Positions 1-9,901 of a DNA stretch of 41,641 bases are shown piece by piece. A program made the position numbers and the translations under genes. Source of the DNA: Pigoraptor chileana (taxonomy: Eukaryota; Opisthokonta; Filasterea); assembly GCA_943704495.1 (NCBI GenBank), contig CALSCR010004291.1, positions 1 to 41,641 on the forward strand, given 5' to 3'. How positions within the stretch are numbered: position 1 is the stretch's first letter; the number at the start of each line of letters is the position of its first letter. A model generated the notes under the pieces. That model did no database searches and was not told the DNA's origin. It saw only the letters and a list, made by a program, of their open reading frames with translations.

Positions 1-68
1 AGAAGAACCAATATGACCTTGCACACAAGTGGTTGTTCTAAGCGGCTGAAAGTGGAAATGCGATTGCC

Positions 69-1229
69 ATGCTGGAGTTGACAAACCTGTACATGTATGG
101 TCGGGGAGTCGAACAAAATCTTATCGAAGCTGGTGTCTGGCTGACCGCCCGCAACACCGTTGAAGTCCGCAATGACGTCTGTGTTGCAGACGGCATCGCC
201 AAGAATGCTGTTAGTGTCACCGAGAACGCAGTTGCCAACACAGAGACCGCTGTTGCCAACACCGAGAATGCGGTTGCCGACACCGAGAATGCTGGTAGTG
301 TCACCGAGAATGCTGTTGCCAGCGAGAATGAAGGTGGTGTTACCAATGCTGGCGTGGCTAAGAAGGCTGTCGAGCCCAACTATGCCGAGTTTCAATGGGA
401 GAGTAATCGAGCGGAATTGGATCTGGAAATCGAGGCGTGTGAGTTGTATGGCGTGTATCGCGCTTTGGCTGAACAAGCTAGTCCAGCAATCGCGGCCAAG
501 ATCGTCAATAGTCGCCTCTGTCGTGTTTACTTGAAAATGATATCAGCGGAAAACGCAAATGGCATCGTCCACGTTGCAAGGGCGATTACTTGCACTGTCA
601 TAAACGAGTTGGCGAACTTGTGCCAGATTGATCTCCCGCCAAATGACTTTCCAAGGAAGTTGTCTGAGCTTGGCAGTCAGTACGGAAAGGAAGTCACTGA
701 AACGTCAACGTTCGTGTCGGTTACACAGAAACTGATGAATGACACTGAAGCTGCCAAGGGAAGACAGAACAAGGTTAGAGCGATGATGGCGGTGTACAAC
801 TTTCAGACAAAGGTTGTTGGCGAAATGAAAAAACATTCAAAGTTCATGGAAACAGTTCAAGCCAAACTTGACGAGTTTTTCATAAAGGAAACCCAACTCG
901 CCTTTGTTGTATTCAGCGAGTTGCTAAACCTTCGAGTCGATTACACTCAGTGGACCGGAACGCCGACGTTCAATGGTAAAAGCGATGCGAAAACGGCCCG
1001 TCTGCTTGCGTTTCGAGCAGCACAAATGGTCAAACCGTCCCTGTCCGACGAAGACATGCATGCGTTTGCGACCAAACACGCGAACGAATTCAAACGCATT
1101 GATGACATTGATATTTGCACTTGCAGTAACAACACTCTCGTTAATGTCGTAACTTGGTTGCGCAAACATTACGGCAAGACTTCAGCTGTCGCCGTGCTTG
1201 AGATGCTTGATCTCATGCACCTCGCTTAA
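69..1229 (+). CDS. Sel1-repeat protein, probably 5'-truncated by a stop codon
   Basis: The first 35 residues look like the second half of a Sel1 (TPR-like) repeat, with LTNLYMYGRGVEQN followed by EAGVWLTAR. Sel1 proteins are solenoid adaptors common in amoebae and their giant viruses. The same frame is open upstream and reads a matching first half (NQYDLAHKWLF then AAESGNAIA) at bases 6-68, interrupted only by TAA at 39-41. The annotated ATG therefore probably lies inside a longer gene that begins outside the window. Residues 40-100 are an imperfect Asn-Thr/Ala-Glu-Asn-Ala-Val repeat; residues 110-386 look globular and I do not recognise them. The partner is unknown. Confidence 0.7.
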   Translation: MLELTNLYMYGRGVEQNLIEAGVWLTARNTVEVRNDVCVADGIAKNAVSVTENAVANTETAVANTENAVADTENAGSVTENAVASENEGGVTNAGVAKKAVEPNYAEFQWESNRAELDLEIEACELYGVYRALAEQASPAIAAKIVNSRLCRVYLKMISAENANGIVHVARAITCTVINELANLCQIDLPPNDFPRKLSELGSQYGKEVTETSTFVSVTQKLMNDTEAAKGRQNKVRAMMAVYNFQTKVVGEMKKHSKFMETVQAKLDEFFIKETQLAFVVFSELLNLRVDYTQWTGTPTFNGKSDAKTARLLAFRAAQMVKPSLSDEDMHAFATKHANEFKRIDDIDICTCSNNTLVNVVTWLRKHYGKTSAVAVLEMLDLMHLA

Positions 1230-1240
1230 TCGCCCAAACT

Positions 1241-1260
1241 GACATTGCATGTCTTTTTTT
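1241..1260 (+). terminator. Hairpin plus T-run after the Sel1 gene
   Basis: GACAT-TGC-ATGTC forms a 5-bp stem with a 3-base loop and is followed by seven T residues, 11 bases after the stop codon at 1227-1229. Hairpins at mRNA 3' ends are known for several giant viruses, so a 3'-end signal is a reasonable inference. Confidence 0.4.
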
Positions 1261-1488
1261 ATACGCCGCTTGTTTCGCAAAGACTTTGCGCCACTCCGTA
1301 ACACCCGGGTTCAACTAACTGCGTTTCATTTCAACAAAAGCAGTCATTCAAAGATAAAAACGCTCTCACTCGCCAGTATCAAATTTGTTTTGGACAGATT
1401 TTTGGAACTATGTACAGCATAAACAGCCAAGTGAGGATTTTGTATGCGAATGCTCATTTTGAACGTGCGTTGCGTGAGAGTGCGTGTA

Positions 1489-2664
1489 TCAGATCTGAAC
1501 TGCACCGTGGTGAGCGGCGGATACGCTCAGACGATCGCTCAGCCGCACATGATCTGGCAAATCAGCTGCCGGATGAATTGTTGCACGCATTCCAAGACAG
1601 CGTTCTTCCCAGCGCAAAAGATCAAACAGAAGTCCTCCGCTAATCCACACGTCGCGATAAGTCTTAAGAAAGTCGAGTGCAACCCACACTGGGACGTGTT
1701 TGTAAACGAGGTACGCCATAATAAACGACGGCGAGCGACTAACCCCCAGCGCACAGTGAACAAAGACGCGTTCTCCTGCGGCGTGCCCTTTTTCAATAAA
1801 CTTGCAGACCTTTTCAAACAGGTGCAGGCCAGTTCGTCCGTCATCGCAAAGATTCGTTTCGAGTAGGAACTTAATATTGGGAAGCTCTTGTTGCGCACAG
1901 TGAACGTCTTCTATCTCTTCGACATTATTCTCTCCAAGAATCGACACGGCTCGCCCAACGCCGTGATGCGTCAGCTCGAATGGCGTCACGTTGCCAATGC
2001 TGCCGAGAAACAGAGAGCGGTCCTCGAAAATGGGAAGCGGCGTGATACCTGACGCATAGTCGTACTTGTCTTGAATGTCTCGCCACTTCAGTGCGTGTCC
2101 ATTCGGAGGCATTTCCACTGCCAATACGTCACACTCGCGCCAAATGGACATCCAAACCCTCATGGTTGGGTCCAGTGAAGCATGCAACGCTCTCATCCCT
2201 TCCCACATGTCGCGCGGACACCTTACTCCGCGAAACACAAAGTGCGCGATTGCCGGAAAGAGGGGCGCCATTTTCTCGGCAATAATTTCGAGGTGGACGC
2301 GCGCCCGACCATACGGAATGTGCAGCTGCTCAAATACGATCGCATCCACACACGAAGCTGCGACCAGAAGTGTGATCCGATCGAGCAAACGCGCAAGAAC
2401 GGTGAGCAAAAGGCCGCTCGAACCGCCCTCATGTTGACACACAGCAAACATCGGCGTGGAGTGTCCCACTGCCCCTCCAGAAAGAGCCTCTGCAATCTCA
2501 GCGTCTGTAGCACACTGGATCCTTACTGTTACATCCAACGTTAGGGTCAACTCTGTTAACTCCGTTGACGTGCGCGTGATGAACAGACCTGGCACAACCT
2601 CGATTGGCCCGTTGGTCGGCCGGTACAAGCGGAGCGTCTCCTTCGCCTTTGCGATTCGTGACAC
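1489..2664 (-). CDS. Dual-specificity protein phosphatase, catalytic part
   Basis: Residues 215-358 form a DSP domain: LFLGSIGN strand, conserved acidic DD at about 274-275 (candidate general acid) and the P-loop HCALGVSRS at 303-311, with nucleophile Cys304 and Arg310 intact. It should remove phosphate from Ser/Thr/Tyr. Residues 22-130 may be a second, degenerate DSP: VVPGLFIT at the start and CQHEGGSS at 76-83, where the P-loop Arg is replaced by Ser. The listed start is a GTG chosen only because the frame opens there; the frame stays open further upstream without an ATG, and the natural N-terminus lies in the overlapping frame (2498-3055). The last ~30 residues run through a dispersed hairpin element at 1503-1530. 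Confidence 0.85.
   Translation of the reverse strand: MSRIAKAKETLRLYRPTNGPIEVVPGLFITRTSTELTELTLTLDVTVRIQCATDAEIAEALSGGAVGHSTPMFAVCQHEGGSSGLLLTVLARLLDRITLLVAASCVDAIVFEQLHIPYGRARVHLEIIAEKMAPLFPAIAHFVFRGVRCPRDMWEGMRALHASLDPTMRVWMSIWRECDVLAVEMPPNGHALKWRDIQDKYDYASGITPLPIFEDRSLFLGSIGNVTPFELTHHGVGRAVSILGENNVEEIEDVHCAQQELPNIKFLLETNLCDDGRTGLHLFEKVCKFIEKGHAAGERVFVHCALGVSRSPSFIMAYLVYKHVPVWVALDFLKTYRDVWISGGLLFDLLRWEERCLGMRATIHPAADLPDHVRLSDRLSVSAAHHGAVQI
1503..1530 (-). repeat. Dispersed hairpin element, copy 1 (phosphatase 3' end)
   Basis: Read on the minus strand it is GAGCG-TATCCGC-CGCTC followed by ACCACGGTG. It lies just before the phosphatase stop codon. See the findings for the family. Confidence 0.6.
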
Positions 2665-3055
2665 AAACGACGCATGGCTCCACTCTGGAATACTCAGCGA
2701 TAAACTCTTCTGCCGTAAAGTTGCAAATCGCGACTGTCACGTGACCCTTTTCCGTCAGGTAAATCACGTCCGCTTCACATAACACGTCGTTTCTAGTGCG
2801 AGGAATGCACACGATGCACACCTTGTCGTCTTTCATACACACTCGTTCCCATTCGAGTAGCGACAGAGAGATTTGCCGTCCAGACGGAACGCCTCCCACA
2901 ATGAGAGGGTCCACAGCACTAAAACACTCGACAATGACAGTTTTTGACTGGAGCGCGACACGGCTGTACATAGAGTTCTTGAGGTACTTCCCAAGAATGT
3001 CCCCTTTCAAAAGTTCAGTAAGAATCGCGTTTAGAGGCGTCGCGTTTAAATACAT
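2498..3055 (-). CDS. N-terminal part of the phosphatase gene, separate frame
   Basis: This frame starts at ATG 3055 (a GTG at 3076 is also open) and ends inside the phosphatase frame. Its sequence is protein-like up to about position 2660 (for example DKVCIVCIPRTRND and TAEEFIAEYSRVEPCVVC); after that it reads as frame noise. The downstream phosphatase frame has no ATG of its own in this area. A single gene of about 520 residues with one frame change near 2640-2665 explains both. I do not recognise the domain. A programmed shift, a mutation or an assembly error would look the same here. Confidence 0.6.
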   Translation of the reverse strand: MYLNATPLNAILTELLKGDILGKYLKNSMYSRVALQSKTVIVECFSAVDPLIVGGVPSGRQISLSLLEWERVCMKDDKVCIVCIPRTRNDVLCEADVIYLTEKGHVTVAICNFTAEEFIAEYSRVEPCVVCVTNRKGEGDAPLVPADQRANRGCARSVHHAHVNGVNRVDPNVGCNSKDPVCYRR

Positions 3056-3160
3056 AACCTTCTTCGTCGTGAACACGCTCGCGTGTTAGTGTTGACGTGC
3101 CAATAAGCCACTTTAAATCCATTTGCAATGACAAACAACTACACTTACAATTCAGTTTTC

Positions 3161-3183
3161 GCAGGGTTCCGCCCCCGCACGAC
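3161..3183 (+). repeat. Left arm of 23-bp inverted repeat
   Basis: GCAGGGTTCCGCCCCCGCAC plus GAC. It is the reverse complement, with one mismatch, of 3556-3578 and brackets the 18-bp array. Confidence 0.8.
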
Positions 3184-3495
3184 AGTGTTATGAAGCACGA
3201 CAGTGTTATGAAGCACGACAGTGTTATGAAGCACGTCAGTGTTATGAAGCACGACAGTGTTACTGTGTTACGACGCACGACTGTGTTACGACGCACGACT
3301 GTTACGACGCACGACTGTGTTACGACGCACGGCTGTGTTACGACGCACGGCTGTGTTACGACGCACGACTGTGTTACGACGCACGACTGTGTTACGACGC
3401 ACGACTGTGTTGCGACGCACGGCTGTGTTACGACGCACGACTGTGTTACGACGCACGGCTGTGTTACGACGCACGACTGTGTTACGACGCACGCG
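3184..3495 (+). repeat. 18-bp minisatellite in two blocks
   Basis: Five units of GTTATGAAGCACGACAGT (to about 3262) are followed by about 13-14 units of GTTACGACGCACGACTGT, some with GGC for GAC and one shortened unit at ~3300. Because 18 is a multiple of three, several frames on both strands stay open through it (hexapeptides such as CVTTHD). These are probably not real proteins. Confidence 0.9.
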
Positions 3496-3555
3496 CGACG
3501 CTTCAGTTTGTTTTGTATTGTGCCAAATATGAAAACTTGCAAAAAAATTGCACTT

Positions 3556-3578
3556 GTCGTGCGGGGGCAGAACCCTGC
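3556..3578 (+). repeat. Right arm of 23-bp inverted repeat
   Basis: GTCGTGCGGGGGCAGAACCC plus TGC. It pairs with 3161-3183 and lies immediately 3' of the next minus-strand gene. Confidence 0.8.
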
Positions 3579-3878
3579 TTAGTTTGTCTTGTTCCGCAGA
3601 TCCATTGCAGCTGTGATTATGTTGTCATAAGCTCGCAACTTGATCAGAGGTTCAAACTGCTTCCACCACATAGATTCATATCCTTCCACTGTTACTTCTC
3701 GATTCCGCAACAATTCCTGCGCACGTCCCAAGTTCAAGCAAAACTGGCCTTCCCTGAATAACTCCATTTCTTCATTCCCCAACGTCGCAAACCTAATCAG
3801 TTGATCAAAGCAATGTTGCACCTGCTTCTGCAAAGCGTCCGATAGCTTACTGTACTGTTCAGCAAGATTGCCCTCCAT
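3579..3878 (-). CDS. Small hypothetical protein, 99 residues
   Basis: ATG at 3878 and TAA at 3579-3581. The protein is helical and polar (NLAEQYSKLSDALQKQVQHC, later MWWKQFEPLIKLRAYDNI), with balanced charge and no low-complexity stretch, which supports a real gene. I do not recognise the family. It is divergent from the next gene, with about 140 bp of shared upstream DNA. Confidence 0.5.
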   Translation of the reverse strand: MEGNLAEQYSKLSDALQKQVQHCFDQLIRFATLGNEEMELFREGQFCLNLGRAQELLRNREVTVEGYESMWWKQFEPLIKLRAYDNIITAAMDLRNKTN

Positions 3879-4018
3879 TTTTCAAATTCGCGAATACTTT
3901 TGTGGCTTTGTTGTGTGTAGATCACCTGCAAGTATGGTTAAAACTCTTTTCATTTTTTTCTGCCTGGTGGAAAAAATTGATTCGGTGTATTGGACTCTAA
4001 TCAATTCAACCAACAGAA

Positions 4019-4591
4019 ATGAAGGGATTCGACGTCGATTTTGTGCGCAACCCGCACTTCAGGCTTGGGTGCTTTCAGCGCTCGGGCGAGTCGTCAGCCA
4101 TCGTCTTTTCGATAATGGTAACTAAGGACGTCGAAGGCGTGGGTTGTCGCTGGGATGTATCTGGCGCAACGGCGAATCAATTGTGTGCTGATATTGCATC
4201 CCAGCTCAGTCTGCCCCTTGGCACGCTCTGGCGGATTGAATGGCTTGGCACGCAGTACGTGTGCATGCCGCTCGATGCAATCGACACGCACTTCTTTGCA
4301 GTCGCCAATGGGTTTCTTGATCGCAGGTGTCACTTGTACTTCAAGGATGGCACCGAGCTCAATCTCGACGGCGGACCTGACCACATTGTACTCAAACAAG
4401 AGACGTCCGCACAGCTCCGTTCTTATTTTAAACATGTTGGAGCACTGTGGTCGTGTGTATTACGAAGTCTCAGGGCTCCAATGCGACAGATAACAGAGAT
4501 ATGTAAGCGCTTAGTTTTGATCCAGAGTGCGATTTTGGTCAATCTCCAAAGTCAAACAAGATACTTCCGCGCAGCTCCGTTCTTCTTTTAA
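4019..4591 (+). CDS. Hypothetical protein whose 3' end runs into a repeat
   Basis: ATG at 4019 in the context AACAGAAATGA. Residues 1-125 look like a genuine globular protein (GCRWDVSGATANQL, GTLWRIEWLGTQYVCMPLDA). From about residue 125 the frame reads through the ~160-bp repeat family (starting 4391), so the C-terminal ~65 residues are probably repeat-derived and the original end is lost. No family recognised. Confidence 0.5.
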   Translation: MKGFDVDFVRNPHFRLGCFQRSGESSAIVFSIMVTKDVEGVGCRWDVSGATANQLCADIASQLSLPLGTLWRIEWLGTQYVCMPLDAIDTHFFAVANGFLDRRCHLYFKDGTELNLDGGPDHIVLKQETSAQLRSYFKHVGALWSCVLRSLRAPMRQITEICKRLVLIQSAILVNLQSQTRYFRAAPFFF

Positions 4592-4815
4592 ACACTTTGG
4601 CGCACTGTGGCCGTGTGTATTGGGAAGTCTGAGGTCTCCAGCGGTACGGATGACGGAGATAGGAAAACACTCATTTTGATCCAGAGTGAGGTTTTGGTCA
4701 AACTCCAAACTCGAGCAAGAGACGTCCCCGCAGCTCTGTTCTTTCCTTTAAACACGTTGGCGCACTGTGACCGTGTGTATTAGGAGGTCCGAGGTCTCAA
4801 GAGTGATGGATAACA
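4391..4815 (+). repeat. ~160-bp tandem repeat, locus A (about 2.6 units)
   Basis: Landmarks recur at 159-160 bp: CAAACAAG at 4393 and 4553, with CGAGCAAG at 4712; TTTTGATCCAGAGTG at 4515 and 4674. Other conserved words are CAGCTCCGTTCTT, TTTAAACACGTTGGCGCACT and GATGACAGAGATA. The same family occurs at 26640-26775, 28083-28400 and, inverted, at 28790-28915. Confidence 0.85.
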
Positions 4816-5219
4816 AGGATTGCTATGTTTCACTTTTGATCTTGTATGTGTTAGTTGAGTTGCGATTCACCTTGAAGACTCGTTTAATAATAATGACTTG
4901 GTCCGCCTATCTCGTTTTCTTCTGCCAAATAAGTACTGCGTTCCTTTGGTTTTCGTTGAATTATATACATTGTGCAGAAGTAACCCTTAACAGACCACGT
5001 AACTCTAAGCACGCCATTCATGGATTGCAATGCTCTGTGCCAGTGGTCCCTTTGTTGCTCTCATTGTGAATCGCTGCTCTACAAACCAACTAAATTTTAG
5101 CATTGCAAGCACTTAACCGCCCTTAACAGGACGTCATATGAATCGCTCTTAATCGAATTACGAAAAACTACCGTTGTGAATCATTCTTCCCTTTCACAAC
5201 ACCACAATCTTCGAGCACA
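4816..5219 (+). other. No recognisable feature
   Basis: AT-richer DNA between two repeat arrays. A 100-residue plus-strand frame (4767-5069) begins inside the repeat and has no gene-like composition. I see no gene here. Confidence 0.5.
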
Positions 5220-6145
5220 AGTTTGCCCTGTCTTGAGACTGACTGTATTGATTATTCCGCCCTTGCCCCAAACACAGTCTTCGAGACCATGACACCGTCT
5301 TGATCATTATGTCCTTGCACAACACAGTCATTTGAGCACAACGTACTGTCCGTCATGATCATTCCGTCCTGGCCCCCAACACAGCCTTCGATACCATGAG
5401 ACTGTCTGCCTTGATCATTCTCTCCTTGCGCAATACAGTCTTCGAGCACACCAGACTGTCCGTCTTGATCAATCTGTCCTGGCCCACAACACAGCCGTCG
5501 AGCACGACACACTGTCCGTCTTGATCAATCTGTCCTTGCGCAACAAGCGTTCGAGAAAACATGAGACTCTCTGTCTTGATCATTCTCTCCTTGCGCAATA
5601 CAGTCTTCGAGCACAACAGACTGTCCATCTTGATCAATATACCCTTGCCCAATACAGTCTTCGAGACCATGAGACTGTCTGTCTTGATCATTCTGCCCTT
5701 GCCCCCAACACATTCTTCGAGACCATGAGACTGTCTGTCTTGATCTTTCTCTCGAGCTCGTTGCGCGAAAAGTTCTGTGCACAAGAGACTGTCTGTCTTG
5801 AACAATTATCTCCTTGCCCAATACAGTCTTCGAGCACAACAGACTGTCCTTCTTGATCAATCTGTGCTTGCCCAACCCAGTCTTTAAGAAAACATGAGAC
5901 ACTCTGTCTCGATCAATCTGTCCTTGCCCAACACAGTCTTCGAGACCGTGAGACTCTCTGTCTTGATCATTCTGTCCCTGCGCAACACAGTCTTTAAGAA
6001 AGCATGAGACTGTCTTGTCTTAATCATTCTCTCCTTGCGCAATACAGTCTTCTAGCACAACAGACTGTCCGTCTGATCATATGTCATTGCGCAACACAGT
6101 CTTCGGAACACGAGACTGTCCGTCTTGATCATTCTGTCCTCTAGC
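5220..6145 (+). repeat. 54-bp satellite, subfamily 1 (about 17 units)
   Basis: The unit is close to ACAGTCTTCGAGACCATGAG then ACTGTCTGTCTTGATCATTC then TGTCCTTGCGCAAC, 54 bp in total. Units diverge by substitutions and small indels, which opens and closes chance frames on both strands. Confidence 0.85.
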
Positions 6146-6199
6146 GTGGACATCCAAGTCATATCCGAGCTCTCGCAAACGCCATCCGATCCGTGCTCT

Positions 6200-6660
6200 C
6201 AAAAACGTCTACACATTGTTTCCGCTCGAGTCAACGCGCCGTCTGCCCCACAAAAAGTTCAGACCCCGTTGGGCGGAATCAACCCGTCCTCCGCCAAAAT
6301 ATAAGTTTTTGAGGACGATCCCGTTGAGTGGAACCGACACGTCCGATCCTCTGCCAAGCACGTTTGAGAAGGCGATCCCGTTGTGCGGAATCAACACGCT
6401 ATCTGCCCAGAAACACGTTGAGGGGGCGATCCCGTTGTGCGGAATCAATAACCCTGTTGTAGAGGTCATTTCCGTTGGATAGAACTAACACGCTCTATGC
6501 GCAAAAAATAAGTTTTAGAGGGCTTGTTGTGTGAAATCAACACGTCCTCTTTGCAACACAAAAGTTTCGATCCCGTTGTGTGCAGTCAACCCGTTACCTG
6601 TCAAATGCACTTTCAATGAGCACACCAGTTGAGTATAACCAACACGTCCTCTGGGAGCAT
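6200..6660 (+). repeat. 54-bp satellite, subfamily 2 (about 8 units)
   Basis: The unit contains GGGCGATCCCGTTG, then GCGGAATCAACACG, then TCTGCCC and AAACACGTTT. GCGATCCCG recurs at 6316 (as ACGATCCCG), 6373 and 6427, spacing 57 and 54. GTTG and CAAC flank the GGAAT core as an inverted repeat. The same subfamily reappears at 26150-26640. Confidence 0.8.
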
Positions 6661-6739
6661 ACTGCCAGTGTGCGAAAACTTTTCGAAAAGCGATAAACGG
6701 AGTGTGGCGATCATACTGCCATGCGCATAAACGTTTCGA

Positions 6740-9480
6740 AAGCGAGAGACTGTCCTATTGAATCAATCTACCTCTCCTGCATGACACTGTTAGAGGGCGA
6801 GAGACTGTCGTTTTGAGTCAGTCTGCCCGTCCGCACGAAACTGTTAAAAGGCGAGAGACTGCCGTTTTGAATCAGTCTGCCCCTCCGCACGAAACTGTGA
6901 GAGGGCAAGAGACAGTTGTTTTAAGTCAATCTGCCCCTCCGCACGAACATGTTAGACGCCGAGAGATTGTCGTCTTGAATCATTCTGCCCCTCCACAAGA
7001 GGCTGTTAGAGGGCAGGCGACTGTCGTTTTGAATCAGTCTGCCCCTCTGCACGAAACTGTTAGAGGGCAAGAGACAGGCGTTTTGAGTCAATCTGCCTCT
7101 CCGCATGAAACTGTTAAAGAGCGAGAGACTGTTGTTTTCAATCAGCCGGGCTCCTCCACACGAAACTGTTAGAGAGCGGGAGACTGATGTTTTTGATCGG
7201 TCTGCCCCTCCGCACGAAACTGTTAGAAGGGGAAAGACTGTCGTTTTGAATCAGTCTGCCCCTCTGCACGAAAGCCAGAGACAGCCGGTTTGAATCATTC
7301 TGCCTATCCGCGAAAAGTATTTGAACCCGAGGTGCTGTCGTTTTGAATAATTCTTCCTCTTCACCAAAAGTTTTATTGAGGGAGAGAGACTGTCGTTTTG
7401 AAGCAGTCTGCCCCTCCTCACGAAACTGTGAGAGGGCGAGCGACTGTCGTGTTGAATATTTCTGCCTCTTCACCAAATGTTTTATTGAGGGAGAGACTTT
7501 CGTTTTGAATCGTTCTGCCCGTCCGCAAGAAGCTGTTAGAGGGCAGGAGACTGTCGTTTTGAATCAGTCTGCCCCCTCTGCTCGAACCTGTTAGATGGCG
7601 AGAGACTGTCGCTTTGAATCAATTTGCCGCTCCGTTAAAAGTTTTTGAAGGACGAGAGACCGTCGTTTTGACTCATTCTGCCCCTCCGCACGAAACTGTC
7701 AGAGGGCGAGAGGCTGCCGTTTTTGAATCGGTCTTGCCCATCTACACGAACTGTTAGAGGGCGAGAGACTGTCGTTTTGAATGTGTCTGCCCCTCCACAC
7801 GACAGACGACACTGTGAAAGGGCGAGACTGTCGATTGAATCCGTCTGCCTCTTCACAAAAAGTTTTATTGAGGGTGAGAAAATTGTCGTTTTGATTCACT
7901 CTGCCCGTCCGCACGAAACTGTTAGATGGCGAGAGACTGTCCTTTTGAATAATTCTGCCTCTCCTCACGAAACTGTAAGAGGGCGAGAGACTATGGTTTT
8001 GAATCCGTCTGCCCCTCCGCACGAAACTGTTAGAGGGGCAAGAGACTGTCGTTTTGAATAATTCTGCCGCTTCACGAAACCCAAAGTTAAGGGCGAGAGA
8101 CAATCGTTGAATCTGTCTGCCTCTTCCGCGAAAAGTTTTTTAAGGGCGAAAGACTGTCGTTTTGAATCAGTATGCCCCTGTGCCCCTGCGCGAAAAGTTT
8201 TTGAGGGCTAGAGACTGTCGTTTTGAACAATTCTGCCCCTTCACGAAACTTTTTTGAGAGTCTCTGCGGAAAGTTTTCAAAGGGCGTGAGACTGTCGTTT
8301 TGAATCAGTCTGCCTCTCCGCGAGAAGTTTTGAGAGCTATAGACTGTCGTTTTGAATTCGCCTGCCCTCCGTCTCCGCAGATACTGTTTGGGTCGAGAGA
8401 CTGTCGTTTTAAATATAATTCTGCCTCTCCAGGAAAAGTTTTATTGAGGGCAAGAAACTGTCGTTTCGAATCAGTCTGCCTCTCCACGGGAAACTCTTAG
8501 AGGGCGAGACTGTCCTTTCGAATAATAATTCTGCCTCTCCACGAAAAGGTTTATTGCGGCGAGAGATTGTCGTTTTGATTCTATCTGCCCGTCCGCGCGA
8601 AACTGTTAGAGGGCGAGAGACTGTCCTTTTGAATAATTCTGCCTCTTCACGAAAAGTTTATTGAGGGGCAGAGACTGCCGTTTTGAGTCAGTCTGCCCCT
8701 CCGCACTACACTGAGGGCGAGAGACGGTCACTTTCAATCAGTCTGCCTCTACGTGAAAAGATTTTGAGGGACAGAGTCTGTCATTTTGAGTCAGTCTGCC
8801 CGTAAGCAATAAAATGTTACTGGGCGAGAGACGGTCGTTTTGAATCATTCTGTCTTTTGCCAAAAGTTTTTGATGGCGAGAGCGGACTGTCGTTTTGATT
8901 CATTCTGCCTCTCCGCAAAAAGTTTTTAAAGGACGTGAGACAGTTGTTTTCAATCGGTCCGCCCCTCTGCACGAAACTGTTAAAAGGCGAGAGATTGTCG
9001 TTTTGAATCTGTCTGCCTCACCGCACGAAACTGTTAGAGGGCAAGACACTGTCTTTTTGAGTTAATCTCTCTCCGAACGAAACTGTTAAAGGTCGGTTTG
9101 AAGCAGTCTGTCTCTCCGCACGAATCTGTTAGAAGGCGAGAGACTGTCGATTTGCTGCAGTCCGCCCCTCCACACGAAACTGTTAAAAGTCGAGCGACTG
9201 TCGATTTGAATAATTCTGCCCCTCTGCCCGACACTGTTAGATTGCGAGAGATTATCGATTTGAACCAGTGAGCCTCTCCGCGCGAAACTGTTAGAGGGCG
9301 AGAGACTGTCGTTTGGAATACTTTTAAAGGGCGAGAGACTATCGATTTGACTCAGTCTGCCCCTCCGCACTAAACTGTTAAATGGCGAGACACTGTCGGT
9401 TGGGAATTATTTAGTCTGCCCCTGCGGAAAACGTTTGTTGAGGGAGAGAGAATGTCGCTTTGAATGAGTCTGCCTTCTCC
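6740..9480 (+). repeat. 54-bp satellite, subfamily 3 (about 50 units)
   Basis: The consensus is GTTTTGAATCAGTCTGCCCC then TCCGCACGAAACTGTTAGAG then GGCGAGAGACTGTC, exactly 54 bp. Each unit carries GACTG-tcgttttgaat-CAGTC, a 5-bp inverted repeat around an 11-base core that persists while the rest drifts. Indels break every frame after at most ~130 codons, so a repeat protein is unlikely. An inverted block of the same family lies at 11130-11710. Confidence 0.9.
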
Positions 9481-9482
9481 GC

Positions 9483-9901
9483 ACGAATCGGTTCGAGACA
9501 GGCTCGCCCTCGCCGAGGTCCCCGCCGATAGAGATTTTCTTTGGGTACGACCCAAAAACAAACGCCGCGAAGCCCTCCGTTTTCGATAATACCACGGGGA
9601 AGCGAGTTGTTGTCAATCTGGTGCGTACAACCATTACACACGACATCGACGCTGAGTCGTGCAGTGAGTTGGCGGATTCTCACGTCCTTGCGATCGACGA
9701 ACGCCTGGGCGACTAATGCAACGGAGCTATTTGCGTCTCCTACCTGGCACAGTTGCCGCTAGTAACGACAAGCTCGCATCACCGATCGAGAGAGACCAGT
9801 TCCCCAGCGACGTTCTCCAGCACTTTGACGTTACTACCTTCTTGGATCGAAGTTTGCTCTCCAGCGAGGACTGTGCAAATGAGGCGCGAATTATTCTTTG
9901 A
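9483..9901 (+). pseudogene. Remnant of an unknown gene, 5' end lost in the satellite
   Basis: Three frames carry protein-like sequence in order: DRLALAEVPADRDF (about 9495-9540), FGYDPKTNAAKPSVFDNTTG through LAIDERLGD (about 9538-9715), an in-frame TAA, CNGAICVSYLAQLPL, and then SPIERDQFPSDVLQHFDVTT ending at TGA 9899-9901. So one stop and at least one or two indels. The 5' side is replaced by the 54-bp array. No family recognised. Confidence 0.5.

Noticed and set aside
3015-3582. Long open frames on both strands through the 18-bp array (161 and 175 residues)
   Set aside because: Any 18-bp unit without stops stays open; the hexapeptide repeats have no independent support.
6813-8103. ORFs of 110-134 residues in the 54-bp satellite, with 18-residue repeats such as SAPPHETVRGQETVVLNQ
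   Set aside because: Frames are broken by indels between units and similar ORFs exist on the opposite strand, so these look like by-products of a 54-bp period.
5220-9480. CRISPR array
   Set aside because: Units are contiguous and mutually similar; there are no unique spacers between constant repeats, and the locus is not prokaryotic.
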